Shown piece after piece: positions 1-8,338 of a DNA stretch of 64,000 nucleotides. Under the pieces are notes generated by a model, which saw only the letters and a list, made by a program, of their open reading frames with translations, was not told the origin of the DNA and searched no databases. Position numbers and translations under genes: made by a program. Source of the DNA: Arthrobacter sp. ov407 (GTDB taxonomy: Bacteria; Actinomycetota; Actinomycetes; Actinomycetales; Micrococcaceae); the NCBI RefSeq assembly GCF_900102895.1, contig NZ_FNGD01000006.1, forward strand, positions 183,970 to 247,969, given 5' to 3'. Each line of letters starts with the position of its first letter. Position 1 is the stretch's first letter.

Positions 1-824
1 GCCCCGTCGAAGCGCTCGAGGAAGATGGCCAGCTGTGCCGGCGCCGCGGACGATATCCGCTGCGCCCCGAAGACATGCTCCGGCTGCACCATGCGGTGCT
101 CGGGGGACCAGCGCCGGGTGAATGCCGCTGTTTTCGGATAGCGGACAATGACCGGATGGACCGCCGTGGCCAGATGGGCCACGGGCGTCGTCAGCCATCC
201 GGGGGCCAGGGGCTTGCGCGTCCCCCGGAACATGTCCGGGTAGATGTCTCGGTGGTGGGGTTTGATGAACATCGGTTTGGCGTAGCCCAGGAGCATTCCG
301 CCGGCGCCCATGAAGGCCCAGTCGTCTGCCATGAACCGCACGTCGCGCATTGCTACCAGCTTCGCCACCGTGCTGGTCTTTCCGACCCCTCCCCAGGCCG
401 GCAGGAGCACCCCGGAGCCGCGGAAGTCCACCACAGCGGCATGGATCATCGCCGTCTCCTCCTGGACACACAGCCGGTCCAACAGCGGAATAACAGAAGT
501 CAGGAGCTCGCCGGCGCCTTCGATCCGGTACCCGTCCTTCGTCTCGATAATCTGGACGCGGTCCGCCGGAAGGTAGAGGGACTCCCCAGTGAACCGGTAG
601 GCATCCTCCGCGTGGGATTGGCTGGAAATCGGGGATATCTTGGCGCCGATGGTGATCCGCCGTGGCGCGCCGGAGTTCCCAAGGAATGGGGCGAGCATGT
701 CCCTCAGCTGCGGTTCTCCTGGCGTCCCTGCCTCCACGTCGATGCCGACGATCCCGTGGACATCGAAGGAGGCTCCGGCAGAGGCGCCAATCGGCTGTTT
801 CACGTCGCGTTCAGGTTGGCTCAT
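1..824 (-). CDS. HPr-kinase-like P-loop protein (C-terminus cut by window edge)
   Basis: An open minus-strand frame runs from an ATG at 824 to the left edge (274 codons seen) with no stop, so the C-terminus is missing. The translation has a Walker A motif LLPAWGGVGKTS around residues 143-154, preceded by MIHAAVVDFRGSGV, and FMADDWAF some 20 residues later. That is the layout of HPr serine kinase/phosphorylase-like domains (P-loop, then an acidic DD pair). It is too divergent to be true HprK and lacks an obvious N-terminal HprK domain. It lies 111 bases downstream of two co-directional glycosyltransferase genes, so it probably belongs to a polysaccharide cluster, where HprK-like kinases are often found. 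The ribosome site before the ATG is weak, so the start is tentative. Substrate unknown. Confidence 0.7.
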   Translation of the reverse strand, partial: MSQPERDVKQPIGASAGASFDVHGIVGIDVEAGTPGEPQLRDMLAPFLGNSGAPRRITIGAKISPISSQSHAEDAYRFTGESLYLPADRVQIIETKDGYRIEGAGELLTSVIPLLDRLCVQEETAMIHAAVVDFRGSGVLLPAWGGVGKTSTVAKLVAMRDVRFMADDWAFMGAGGMLLGYAKPMFIKPHHRDIYPDMFRGTRKPLAPGWLTTPVAHLATAVHPVIVRYPKTAAFTRRWSPEHRMVQPEHVFGAQRISSAAPAQLAIFLERFDG

Positions 825-935
825 GATCCAGGCTTTCTGGGGTCGGGTTCCTGCGACCGGGAGGTTCCGGGTGCAGCGGCTGCACTGGGCGTTTCACAGG
901 GCGGTATATGGGGACGGGCACGTTAGCTGCGCGGT

Positions 936-1934
936 TCACTGGACTTCCCTCCAAGGCTCTTCCCCCGACACCGCGGCCGTTTTCTGCGGCGAGGGCGCGG
1001 AAGGCAGGCGCCGGCCGCGTAGATAGCCGGTCGCGGTGGCCGCGAGCACGGCGAGGATGGTTGCCGCCCGGCCGAGCCCGGCACGGTCCCCGCCGCCGAG
1101 CCAGCCTCGGATTCCGGCAAACACTGCACGTGGCAGGACCTGACGGACATAGCGCCGTTCGGGACCCAGTGCCCGTTTGTGGCCGACCACCCGGCTGACC
1201 TGCGCCTTGGAAATCCCTTCGCCCCAGGAACGGGCAAGCATGTAGCGCAGGGTGCCGCGCTCGACGGGAACGTGGTGGTGCACCAGGGCCGCGGGCTCAT
1301 AGACCACACGGGATCCGGGCGCTCCGATCACGGCACGGATGCACAGCTCGGTCTCTTCGCAGCCCAGCGGGACGCCGTCCTGGCGTCCCAGGGCTGTGTT
1401 GAAACCGCCGACCCGGTCCAGGACTTCGGCGCGGAAGGACATGTTCGCGCCAATGACATTGCGGACTTCGGCGGCGACTTTGGGCATTCCCCGGTACGTG
1501 CAGCCGACAATCCAGTCGAGCTCGTTGGCGAAGTGTCCCGGGCGCCCGGCTTCCCAGAGCGGCTCCACCCGGCCGCCCACAGCCAGAACGTTGGGGTCGT
1601 CGTACATGGCCGCGAGCCGCTCCAGCCAATCCGGCTCGGCTTCGGCATCGTCATCGAGGAAGGCCACGATCTCCGCCTTGGCGATGCCCGCTCCAGTGTT
1701 GCGGGCGCCGGAGAGGCCCTTGGGCCCGGTGTTCTCGACAATTACGGCGTCCGGGACAGTGAAGATCAGGCGCTTGTACAAGTCCACGTTGTAGTCGACG
1801 ACGACGATCGTCTGCTTGGGCGGGACGGTCTGGGTGCGGACCGAGTCCAAGGCGCCCCTCAGCCTGTCCCACCGGGCTTCCGAGTAGGAGCAAATGACCA
1901 CGGACACTGCCGGCAAGCTGGAGTCCTCGGACAT
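936..1934 (-). CDS. GT2 family glycosyltransferase
   Basis: A 332-residue protein with a GT-A fold N-terminal half: SVVICSYSEARWDRL near residue 10, then AFLDDDAEAEPDWLE around residue 100, which holds the DxD metal/nucleotide-sugar site, and GCEETELCIR further on, matching the catalytic-base region of family 2 enzymes. A hydrophobic stretch near the C-terminus (ATILAVLAATATGYL) could be membrane-associated. The ATG at 1934 was chosen over longer in-frame options because it sits directly behind the stop of the upstream gene (TAG, one base, ATG), a layout that implies translational coupling. It probably transfers a sugar from a nucleotide donor to a lipid-linked or polysaccharide acceptor. The exact sugar cannot be read from sequence. 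Confidence 0.85.
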   Translation of the reverse strand: MSEDSSLPAVSVVICSYSEARWDRLRGALDSVRTQTVPPKQTIVVVDYNVDLYKRLIFTVPDAVIVENTGPKGLSGARNTGAGIAKAEIVAFLDDDAEAEPDWLERLAAMYDDPNVLAVGGRVEPLWEAGRPGHFANELDWIVGCTYRGMPKVAAEVRNVIGANMSFRAEVLDRVGGFNTALGRQDGVPLGCEETELCIRAVIGAPGSRVVYEPAALVHHHVPVERGTLRYMLARSWGEGISKAQVSRVVGHKRALGPERRYVRQVLPRAVFAGIRGWLGGGDRAGLGRAATILAVLAATATGYLRGRRLPSAPSPQKTAAVSGEEPWREVQ

Positions 1935-1935
1935 C

Positions 1936-2799
1936 CTATTCGCCTGCCCGTGCGCCCAGAACGCTGCTGGGATCGGTGGGAACGTGCGGGAATACTTCGC
2001 TGGGGTACTTGTACTTGACTCGACGCAGGGCTTCGGGACGGGCTCCGGCGGTCGGAGCCTCCCAGCTAACGCGCTCGCGGGCAAGGGTGCGGAGGACCCG
2101 CCAGCCGTCCCGGAACGTGTGCAGATTCGACTGGCCCGAGATGCGGGACAGTTCATGGCTGGGAACCTCGGCAATGCGGAGGCCGGCCCGTGAGGCCCGC
2201 ACAATCAGTTCAGTTTCGATTTCGAACCCGTCAGACTTCAGCTCCAGAATGTCGACGCATTCGCGGCGCAGGGCGATGTAGCCGTAGCAAAGGTCGGAGT
2301 AGTCACTGTGGAGGACTGCGTTGGCGAGCCGGGTGAGCATCTTGTTTCCACCGCTGCGCAGCCATGTGAGATCGTCCGAGCCGCCGCCCGTCACATAGCG
2401 GGAACCTTTGACGAAGTCGTATTCATGCTGGAGCGGAGTCACCAGCCAACCGATCTCCTGGGGGTCCATGCTGCCGTCGCCGTCCAGCATGACGATGATG
2501 TCCCCGGAGGCCGCCGCAAATCCGGCCCGTACGGCGTTTCCTTTGCCGGGGCGGGGTTCTGCCACCACCACGACGTCCAGGCGCAAGGCCCGGGCCACAT
2601 CGACTGTGCCGTCCAGGGAACGGCCATCAACAATTACCACCTCATCCACATAGGAGGGCATGCGCCGCAGCACCCACGGCAGGTTCATTGCCTCGTTCAA
2701 GGTGGGGATCACCACACTGACTGAGGGGTTTGCCGGCGGGGGCGTCGTTTGGGGGCGCACGTTTGGCTTGAGATTCGGGATGGACACTGGCCTCACCAC
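1936..2799 (-). CDS. GT2 family glycosyltransferase, dolichol-phosphate-mannosyltransferase-like
   Basis: A 287-residue single-domain GT2 enzyme of the DPM1/polyprenyl-phosphate glycosyltransferase type. SVVIPTLNEAMNLPWVL begins about residue 27, VVIVDGRSLDGT follows, and the DxD site is in IIVMLDGDGSMDPQEI. The family segment FVKGSRY and the later FEIETELIVRA are also present. No C-terminal membrane helices are visible, so it would act at the cytoplasmic face, charging a polyprenyl-phosphate carrier or a related acceptor. It is the first gene of a minus-strand unit with the next glycosyltransferase and probably the HPr-kinase-like protein. Its promoter would lie in the AT-rich 2800-3021 region shared with the divergent GH16 gene. 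Confidence 0.88.
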   Translation of the reverse strand: MVRPVSIPNLKPNVRPQTTPPPANPSVSVVIPTLNEAMNLPWVLRRMPSYVDEVVIVDGRSLDGTVDVARALRLDVVVVAEPRPGKGNAVRAGFAAASGDIIVMLDGDGSMDPQEIGWLVTPLQHEYDFVKGSRYVTGGGSDDLTWLRSGGNKMLTRLANAVLHSDYSDLCYGYIALRRECVDILELKSDGFEIETELIVRASRAGLRIAEVPSHELSRISGQSNLHTFRDGWRVLRTLARERVSWEAPTAGARPEALRRVKYKYPSEVFPHVPTDPSSVLGARAGE

Positions 2800-3021
2800 T
2801 CAATAACGTTTTCTGCTCGTCTCAACTGCAGCGCTTTCCGACTCCCCAGCCGGAAAATAGACCCAAGGCTGACGCTGATCGGTTGTCGACAACTAATTGA
2901 CATACCCCAGGGTTAAAGTCTGGTCATTCCACCTTGCATTAACCTTGGATTAACTTGAAAATTCAACTAAAAATAGAGGAAAGCTGTTGAGGCTCGCTGG
3001 CCTCCATGCGACACTGGCCGG
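2800..3021. promoter_or_regulatory. divergent AT-rich promoter region
   Basis: This 222-base gap separates divergent genes (GT2 on minus, GH16-like lipoprotein on plus) and is clearly more AT-rich than its surroundings, especially about 2885-2990. A TTGACA hexamer is at 2897-2902 on the plus strand, but no convincing -10 box sits 17 bases away, so I do not assign an exact promoter. No ORF or strong hairpin was seen. Confidence 0.4.
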
Positions 3022-4080
3022 ATGCGGACACGCGTTATAAGGGGGCGCGTGCCGGGAAGCCGCCGGCATCTCCTCACCTTCCGATTCATGGCGGTTCCCG
3101 CCATGGTCCTGGGCCCAGTCCTGGCCCTGGCGGCATGCGGCGCGGATGGTGCTCCCCGGAGCGATCGGCCGCTCTTCACGTCCATTTCGGCATCGCCGGC
3201 CGGACCGTCAGGCTCCCCGGACACTGGCACCACGGGTGCTGGCACCACGCCGGGAGCGCCGGAAAGTGGTGCCGCGACTGGGTTTGCCCCGGCGCAGGGG
3301 ATTCCGCCCGCGCCCCAATCGGCACCGCTTCCAGTCCGGACCACGGATGTGACAATGACCGGTGACCTCCTTGGCTGGAAGCAGGTCTTTGTCGAGGACT
3401 TCTCCGCAGGCGACGTCGCGCTGGGCCGCTTCCCCGGCCCGCTCTACAGTGCGCGGTGGAGCGCCGGCTACAAAGACGGGACGCCGGACACCGCCGGACA
3501 ACGCAGCGGTGGAAAGTCCGGCTACTACCCGTCCAAGGTGCTTAGTGTCCGCAATGGCTCGCTGGATTGGTACTTGCACTCGGAGAACGGGATCTCGATG
3601 GGGGCGGCGCCGACGCCCAGGATCCCCAACGCCAGCTCCAACCCGCCGCGTGCCAACAGTCTCCTCCATGGCCGGTACTCGGTCCGCTACCGGGCTGACG
3701 CGCTGCCGGGATTCAAGACGGCATGGCTGCTGTGGCCGGACAGCGGCGTCTGGCCCCGGGATGGCGAGGTGGACTTCCCCGAAGGGGATCTGGCCGGAGT
3801 CATTGTCGGCTACGCCCACTATTCCCGGAACGGCGCGGACGCCTTCGAGGGATTCAATTCCGGCCAGTCCTCAACCTCGTGGCATGTGGCCACGATGGAA
3901 TGGAGTCCCGGGCGGATCGAGTTCTTCCTTGACGGACGATCCCTGGGCGTCAGCACCAAGGCGCCGACGTCGCCCATGCATTTGATCCTGCAGACCGAGT
4001 CGTGCCTGCCCCGGTGCCCGGCCCCGGCGACCCGGGGCCACGTCTCGCTCGACTGGATCAGCATCTGGGTGCCGGCCTGA
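3022..4080 (+). CDS. secreted GH16-type glycoside hydrolase lipoprotein
   Basis: A 352-residue predicted lipoprotein: basic N-terminus, hydrophobic segment about residues 23-38, and lipobox LAAC with Cys39. A Ser/Pro/Gly/Thr-rich linker (about 45-100) leads to a laminarinase-like beta-sandwich domain. The GH16 catalytic signature ExDxxE is present as EVDFPE, with Glu249 (nucleophile), Asp251 and Glu254 (acid/base). WLLWPDSGVWPRDG just before it matches family 16 layout. It probably cleaves or remodels beta-glucan-like polysaccharide at the cell surface, perhaps the product of the neighbouring glycosyltransferase genes. It is convergent with the metallophosphoesterase lipoprotein gene. The ATG at 3022 gives a proper lipoprotein signal; substrate is inferred. 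Confidence 0.85.
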   Translation: MRTRVIRGRVPGSRRHLLTFRFMAVPAMVLGPVLALAACGADGAPRSDRPLFTSISASPAGPSGSPDTGTTGAGTTPGAPESGAATGFAPAQGIPPAPQSAPLPVRTTDVTMTGDLLGWKQVFVEDFSAGDVALGRFPGPLYSARWSAGYKDGTPDTAGQRSGGKSGYYPSKVLSVRNGSLDWYLHSENGISMGAAPTPRIPNASSNPPRANSLLHGRYSVRYRADALPGFKTAWLLWPDSGVWPRDGEVDFPEGDLAGVIVGYAHYSRNGADAFEGFNSGQSSTSWHVATMEWSPGRIEFFLDGRSLGVSTKAPTSPMHLILQTESCLPRCPAPATRGHVSLDWISIWVPA

Positions 4081-4155
4081 CGCCCTAGGAAGGCCCCGGC
4101 GGTTTACACGGCGGATTAGACAGCGGATTGCCGGCGCCGGAGGATTTACAGCGGA

Positions 4156-5259
4156 TCACTTGCGCCGGAGCGTGAAGGAATCCGAGAAGGTGTAGCCGTC
4201 TGCGGGAACGAACCGGGCGGCAAGTTGGTCCATCGTGGCCGTGACGTCCAGGGTGCCAAAGGCCGGTTCCTGGTTCTTGCCGGATGTGCTGGCGAAATAA
4301 GGCATTTCCGGGTCATCGGATCTCACGTTGTAGAGCCCCACGCCGCCAACGCCGACGGTGGCGAACACGGTCCCCGAGCCCTGGACCATGGCGCCGTCGG
4401 TATCGGCCAGGCACCCGTTGGTGAAGCTGGCGGGAACGACTTCCGCGCAGCTGCCGCCCGTGGCCAGTTGATGCGTCCGCTGATAGACGTGGTCGTGGCC
4501 GGACAGGACCAGGTCCACCTCCTTTTCGATCAGCATGTTCGTGAAGTCCTGCCCCGCCTGGCAGTCATAGTTGCCGACGCTGAGGCACGGGGTGTGCATG
4601 CCCACCACGGTCCAGGGGATGTTCTGCGATTTGGCCTCGTCGATGGCGTTCGCGGTCCAGCGCCAGCGCTCGCTGCCCCTGGAGTAGTCCAGCGGCTCCC
4701 CGCCCCGGAAGTCGATGCCGGGGGAGACCAGAATGAACCGGACAACGGGATTCTGCTCGGGGACATCGACCCGCCACTGGATGCCGTATTGGCCTTGGAG
4801 GCCGGGCAGCTTGTTGGGCAGGCACTGGACATACTTCTCGATGTCGCCGTCTTCGCCGTCACTCTCGTGGTTGCCGGTCACGAGTTGGTAGGGGAAGTCC
4901 TCGCCGAGGCGGGCGGTGACCATGTCGCAGAACTGCTGTTCGAGCCCGGCCTTGTAGGCGAAGTCGCCGAGGGTGAGGTTTAGGTGGGGATTGAGGCCGG
5001 CAACGACGTCGAGCACCTTTTCGGCGTTTGAGCCGACACCGATGTCCCCCTGGGCGGTGAAGTGCACGGGCTCGCCGGCCGACGGCGCGGCAGACGACGA
5101 CGGCGGTGCAGAAGACGGCGGGGCTGACGACGGCGTGCCCGGGCTCGGGCGCGGTGCGGGTTCCGGCGGGCCGGGCTGGCAGGCCGAAAGCAACAGAGCC
5201 ATGTTCAGCAAGAAAGCCCCGATGCCCGCCTTGCCACGTTTTCCCAGGGACCCGGCCAC
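4156..5259 (-). CDS. metallophosphoesterase lipoprotein
   Basis: A 367-residue surface-anchored calcineurin-like phosphoesterase. It starts at GTG 5259 with AGGA five bases upstream. The signal peptide ends in LLSAC (Cys about residue 27), followed by a Pro/Ser-rich linker to about residue 65. Binuclear-metal motifs appear in order: FTAQGDIGVG, LTLGDFAY, LVTGNHES, GMHTPC and LSGHDHVYQR. It would hydrolyse phosphomonoesters or diesters outside the membrane. It closely resembles the catalytic domain of the larger secreted protein encoded at 23916-25913 (same PFQLV/PYQLVTGNHES, NQLPG/NKLPG and QNPV segments), so the two are paralogues. A TATAAAT box on the minus strand at 5328-5334 could be part of its promoter. 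Confidence 0.87.
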   Translation of the reverse strand: MAGSLGKRGKAGIGAFLLNMALLLSACQPGPPEPAPRPSPGTPSSAPPSSAPPSSSAAPSAGEPVHFTAQGDIGVGSNAEKVLDVVAGLNPHLNLTLGDFAYKAGLEQQFCDMVTARLGEDFPYQLVTGNHESDGEDGDIEKYVQCLPNKLPGLQGQYGIQWRVDVPEQNPVVRFILVSPGIDFRGGEPLDYSRGSERWRWTANAIDEAKSQNIPWTVVGMHTPCLSVGNYDCQAGQDFTNMLIEKEVDLVLSGHDHVYQRTHQLATGGSCAEVVPASFTNGCLADTDGAMVQGSGTVFATVGVGGVGLYNVRSDDPEMPYFASTSGKNQEPAFGTLDVTATMDQLAARFVPADGYTFSDSFTLRRK

Positions 5260-5579
5260 GATTCCTCACATCACTTGGTTGATCAGGACTGTGCGAATAG
5301 CTCTGCGGAATTTGGTGATTGTCCGGTATTTATAGGCCAGAGTAGCCCGGCCGTGAAGCGATGGCCAGAGAATGCGTCGGCCTCGGATAGCGGAACCCGC
5401 CGTCGGAAATCCGGAAGTCGCAAGCCAGCGTGTCCGCTGGCATGTCTCGTGCCGCGGCTCCCGCGTCAAGGGCCGGCGGGACCTAGCCCGGGACGGGCTT
5501 CCTCGTTAGCATGCAGAGTGGGGAACACCCCGATCGCCCCCCGGCGGTACAGGCCCGCTACCCCCCGAAGGAGACCGTT
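5260..5579. promoter_or_regulatory. divergent intergenic region
   Basis: A 320-base gap between divergent genes. On the minus strand a TATAAAT box lies at 5328-5334, about 70 bases before the metallophosphoesterase GTG. The plus-strand end carries the AAGGAG ribosome site (5568-5573) for the YceI gene. A possible 67-codon minus-strand frame inside has arginine-rich noise composition and no ribosome site, so it is not called. Confidence 0.4.
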
Positions 5580-6146
5580 GTGACTCTGCCCGAAGGTTTG
5601 ACCCCTGGAGTGTGGACTCTGGACATGTCCCACAGCGAAATCGGCTTCAGCGTCCGCCATGCGGGCATCAGCAAGGTCCGCGGCCGGTTCAACGAGGCCT
5701 CCGCCGAGGCCCGGGTGCGTGAGTCGCTGGCGGACGCCAGCCTGCACGCCACGGTCAAGACGGCCAGTTTCGATTCGGGGGACGCCAACCGTGATGGCCA
5801 CGTCCGGGGCCCCGACTTCTTCGATGTCGAGACGTACCCCGACATGACTTTTCGGGCCACCGGGATCCGGGGTGACGGGGACGACTACGTGCTGACCGGC
5901 GAGCTCACCATCCGCGGCGTCACTAAGCCCGTGGAACTCGAAGTCGAGTACACCGGCGTGGCGGTGGACCCCTTCGGCGCCACCCGGGCCGGATTCGGTG
6001 CGGAGGCGGACATCAGCCGGAAGGAATTCGGCCTGACCTGGAATGCCGCCCTCGAAGCTGGCGGGCTGCTGGTCAGCGACAAGGTCAAGATCAATGTTGA
6101 GGCCGCCATGGTGAAGCAAGCCGACGTCGAGCAGGCCGATACCTAA
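5580..6146 (+). CDS. YceI family lipid-binding protein
   Basis: A 188-residue single-domain YceI protein. Typical family segments are present: GVWTLDMSHSEIGFSVRHAG at the N-terminus, VRGRFNEASAEARV, GPDFFDVETYPDMTF, and LTGELTIRGVTKPVELEVEY. The family forms a lipocalin-like barrel that binds polyisoprenoids. No signal peptide is seen, so this copy is cytoplasmic, as is common in actinobacteria. I chose the GTG at 5580 because AAGGAG lies six bases upstream; a longer reading frame to 5511 adds residues of no family similarity. It stands alone between divergent and co-directional short genes. Confidence 0.9.
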   Translation: MTLPEGLTPGVWTLDMSHSEIGFSVRHAGISKVRGRFNEASAEARVRESLADASLHATVKTASFDSGDANRDGHVRGPDFFDVETYPDMTFRATGIRGDGDDYVLTGELTIRGVTKPVELEVEYTGVAVDPFGATRAGFGAEADISRKEFGLTWNAALEAGGLLVSDKVKINVEAAMVKQADVEQADT

Positions 6147-6289
6147 GCGCCGAAGCGGCGGAGCCCAACCCGGTGCCGGCCCCGGGAATCCGGTCGCCAA
6201 GTGCCGGACACAGGACGGGCGCGAAAGTCAGGGATTTTTCCGGGTGAACCACTGATCCGAATGTCACTCCTACGGGCGAGAATGAATCC

Positions 6290-6703
6290 ATGAAGACACT
6301 CCTGAACATCATTTGGCTGCTCTTTGGCGGCCTGTGGCTTGCTCTTGGATATTTCCTGGCCGGCGTCGTCTGCTGCGTGCTGATCGTCACCATTCCGTGG
6401 GGGCTGGCCTCGTTCCGCATCGCGTCCTACGCACTGTGGCCGTTCGGGCGCATGGTGGTGGACAAACCCGGCGGAAGCGGCATATTTGCCTTGCTGGGAA
6501 ACGTCGTCTGGCTGCTTGTCGCAGGCATCTGGATCGCGATCGCGCATGTCGTCACGGCCTTCGCCATGGCCATCACGATTGTCGGCATCCCGCTGGCGAT
6601 CGCCAACCTCAAGCTCATCCCCATCTCGCTGATGCCGCTCGGCAAACAGATCGTTCCGAGCCATTCGCGTTATGTGATCGCCTACAGCCCCAGCCGACAC
6701 TAG
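6290..6703 (+). CDS. YccF domain inner-membrane protein
   Basis: A 137-residue integral membrane protein made of two YccF (DUF307) repeats. Each has a hydrophobic stretch followed by the PWG/PLA-type turn: IVTIPWGLASFRIASYALWP in the first half and IVGIPLAIANLKLIPISLMP in the second. About four membrane helices are expected. The N-terminus MKTLLNIIWLLFGG is characteristic of the family. Function of YccF proteins is not established. It is followed 70 bases later by an SRPBCC gene on the same strand, which may be co-transcribed. Confidence 0.88.
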   Translation: MKTLLNIIWLLFGGLWLALGYFLAGVVCCVLIVTIPWGLASFRIASYALWPFGRMVVDKPGGSGIFALLGNVVWLLVAGIWIAIAHVVTAFAMAITIVGIPLAIANLKLIPISLMPLGKQIVPSHSRYVIAYSPSRH

Positions 6704-6773
6704 GGCGGCAGCGCGGCCAGCGGGGGCCGAGGGGCGCTTCCCTGTCAGTCCAAGCAATCCGAGGGAGAGGACC

Positions 6774-7247
6774 ATGAGCGAACCGGCGTCCAGGGACACG
6801 GACCTCATGCTGGTCATTGTCCGCGAGTTCAGGGCCCCGATCCTGGGTGTGTGGTCCGCGTTGACGGACCCGGACCAGGCCCCGCAGTGGTGGGGCCCGC
6901 GCGGCTTCCATGTCCCACGTGAGAGCGTCGACGCGGACCTCGAAGTCGGCGGCCTGTACCGCGCCTGCATGATCCAGGACAGCACCGGGCAGCAATTCTG
7001 GTGGAGCGGGGTGCATACCGATGTTGAGCCGCCGCACCTGTTCATGTTCACCCATGCCTGGGACAGGCCGGACGGCACCCGCGGGTTCGAGACCGAGGTG
7101 ACGATCCGGTTGGAGGAGATCGACGGCGGCACGCAGATGACGTTCACCCAGGGGCCGTTTGACTCCGCGGCCAGCCGCGACCGCCACGGCGAAGGGTGGC
7201 GCGAGTCGTTCGATCGGCTCGCGAATCACCTCAGCGTTTCCGCCTGA
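6774..7247 (+). CDS. SRPBCC/AHSA1-like domain protein
   Basis: A 157-residue single-domain protein of the activator-of-Hsp90 (AHSA1)/polyketide-cyclase-like SRPBCC superfamily. Diagnostic segments are REFRAPILGVWSALTDPD, then QWWGPRGF, and the late IDGGTQMTFTQGPF with the GWRESFDRLANHL helix. The fold makes a hydrophobic ligand cavity; the ligand is unknown. GAGAGGACC just upstream of the ATG supplies a ribosome site. Similar genes often act in stress responses, but nothing here fixes a role. Confidence 0.85.
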   Translation: MSEPASRDTDLMLVIVREFRAPILGVWSALTDPDQAPQWWGPRGFHVPRESVDADLEVGGLYRACMIQDSTGQQFWWSGVHTDVEPPHLFMFTHAWDRPDGTRGFETEVTIRLEEIDGGTQMTFTQGPFDSAASRDRHGEGWRESFDRLANHLSVSA

Positions 7248-7324
7248 GCCTCCCGGCTGCCGGTGGGCCCACGGGTGGGCTGCCGGCGGGCTGCCGGTGG
7301 GCCCTTGGGGCTGCCGGGACACTG

Positions 7325-8194
7325 TCAGGCGAGTTCGCCCTGCAGATTCCGGCGGGCCGGCTCCAGCCACAGACCGCGGGCGCGGTCAGTGTGGAAGAGC
7401 GGATCAAGCCGCAGCAGCCGGCGGACGACGGCGGCGCGGCCGGAGGCGAAGTCGGCGTCGCCGATATGCGCGAAGTCTTCCCGGACGGCGGCGAGGTAGC
7501 GGGCATAGGCCTCCGGATCCCCGCCGAGGACGGAGAGATCGGCGTCGCTGAGCAAGGCGCCGCCGTCGTCCCCGGGCTCCGGACAGTGGTCTGCCGTCAG
7601 CAGCACCAGGCGCACCACTTCGTCCACCTCGGCGGCCGGAAGACCGGCATGCCGGAGCCGGTCTTCGGCCAGCCGCGCCGATTCTTCCTCGTCCTGTCCC
7701 GCCACGCCGCGGTAGACGGCGTCGTGGAACCAGGCGGCCAGCACCACGGTCCGGGGCGGGTCGGCCGGATGGCACAGCAGGTCCAGGGCCTCCAGCACCG
7801 CCAGCAGATGGGTGCGGCCGTGGTATTTCCGGTGCTCCTCGCCCCAACGGTCCATCAGGTCCAGGAAGAGGGCGTCGTGGCCGGGCAGGGCGCCATTCCA
7901 ACGGTTCAGGAGCGGAACCCGGAGGGCCTTTCCGCGCCGGCGGGCCGGGATCCGCAACCCGCTGGCGATCAGTTTGCGGACGAGGACCCGGCCCTCCACC
8001 GGAAGGGCGCCGGCCTCCACCAGGGCCTCGTACCGGGCCTCGGCGACGTCGTAGTGGTCGCCGTCGAACGCTCGCTCAGGGATGCCGGAGGCCGCGGCGA
8101 AGGCGTGCAGCTCCGCGAGCGAAGTGTCCGAAATCAGGTGGGAAAAGCGGGTTCCGTGGGCAGGCCAGAGCGGCGGATCGACGTAGACGGCCAT
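7325..8194 (-). CDS. DUF4031 - HD-type phosphohydrolase fusion
   Basis: A 289-residue protein with two parts. Residues 1-90 match the DUF4031 pattern (MAVYVDPPLWPAHGTRFSHL, FDGDHYDV, VLVRKLIASGLR). Residues about 100-280 resemble predicted metal-dependent HD phosphohydrolases (COG4339-like): RKYHGRTHLLAVLEAL, AAWFHDAVY with the HD pair, LTADHCP, and SDADLSVLG. The HD half is likely a metal phosphohydrolase on a small phosphorylated or nucleotide substrate. Fusion of the two is seen in one uninterrupted frame. It is transcribed alone; the gap to the next minus-strand gene holds GC-rich short repeats. Confidence 0.8.
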   Translation of the reverse strand: MAVYVDPPLWPAHGTRFSHLISDTSLAELHAFAAASGIPERAFDGDHYDVAEARYEALVEAGALPVEGRVLVRKLIASGLRIPARRRGKALRVPLLNRWNGALPGHDALFLDLMDRWGEEHRKYHGRTHLLAVLEALDLLCHPADPPRTVVLAAWFHDAVYRGVAGQDEEESARLAEDRLRHAGLPAAEVDEVVRLVLLTADHCPEPGDDGGALLSDADLSVLGGDPEAYARYLAAVREDFAHIGDADFASGRAAVVRRLLRLDPLFHTDRARGLWLEPARRNLQGELA

Positions 8195-8338
8195 GGTGGC
8201 AGTCTAGCCCCGTCCGCGGGCACCGGCCCGGGCGCGGGCCGGCGTCGGACCTGCGCGGGCGGTGCCCCGACCGGCGGCGGACACGCGCGGGCCGGCGTCG
8301 AACATCCGGGAGCCGACCGGCGTCGGACATCCAGGGGG

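Noticed and set aside
75-926. 283-codon plus-strand frame at the left end
   Set aside because: It is the shadow of the minus-strand HPr-kinase-like gene, which has a P-loop and sensible composition; the plus-strand translation is His/Arg/Pro-rich noise with no motif.
5266-5469. 67-codon minus-strand frame before the metallophosphoesterase
   Set aside because: Arg/Thr-rich composition, no ribosome site, and it covers the likely promoter of the lipoprotein gene.
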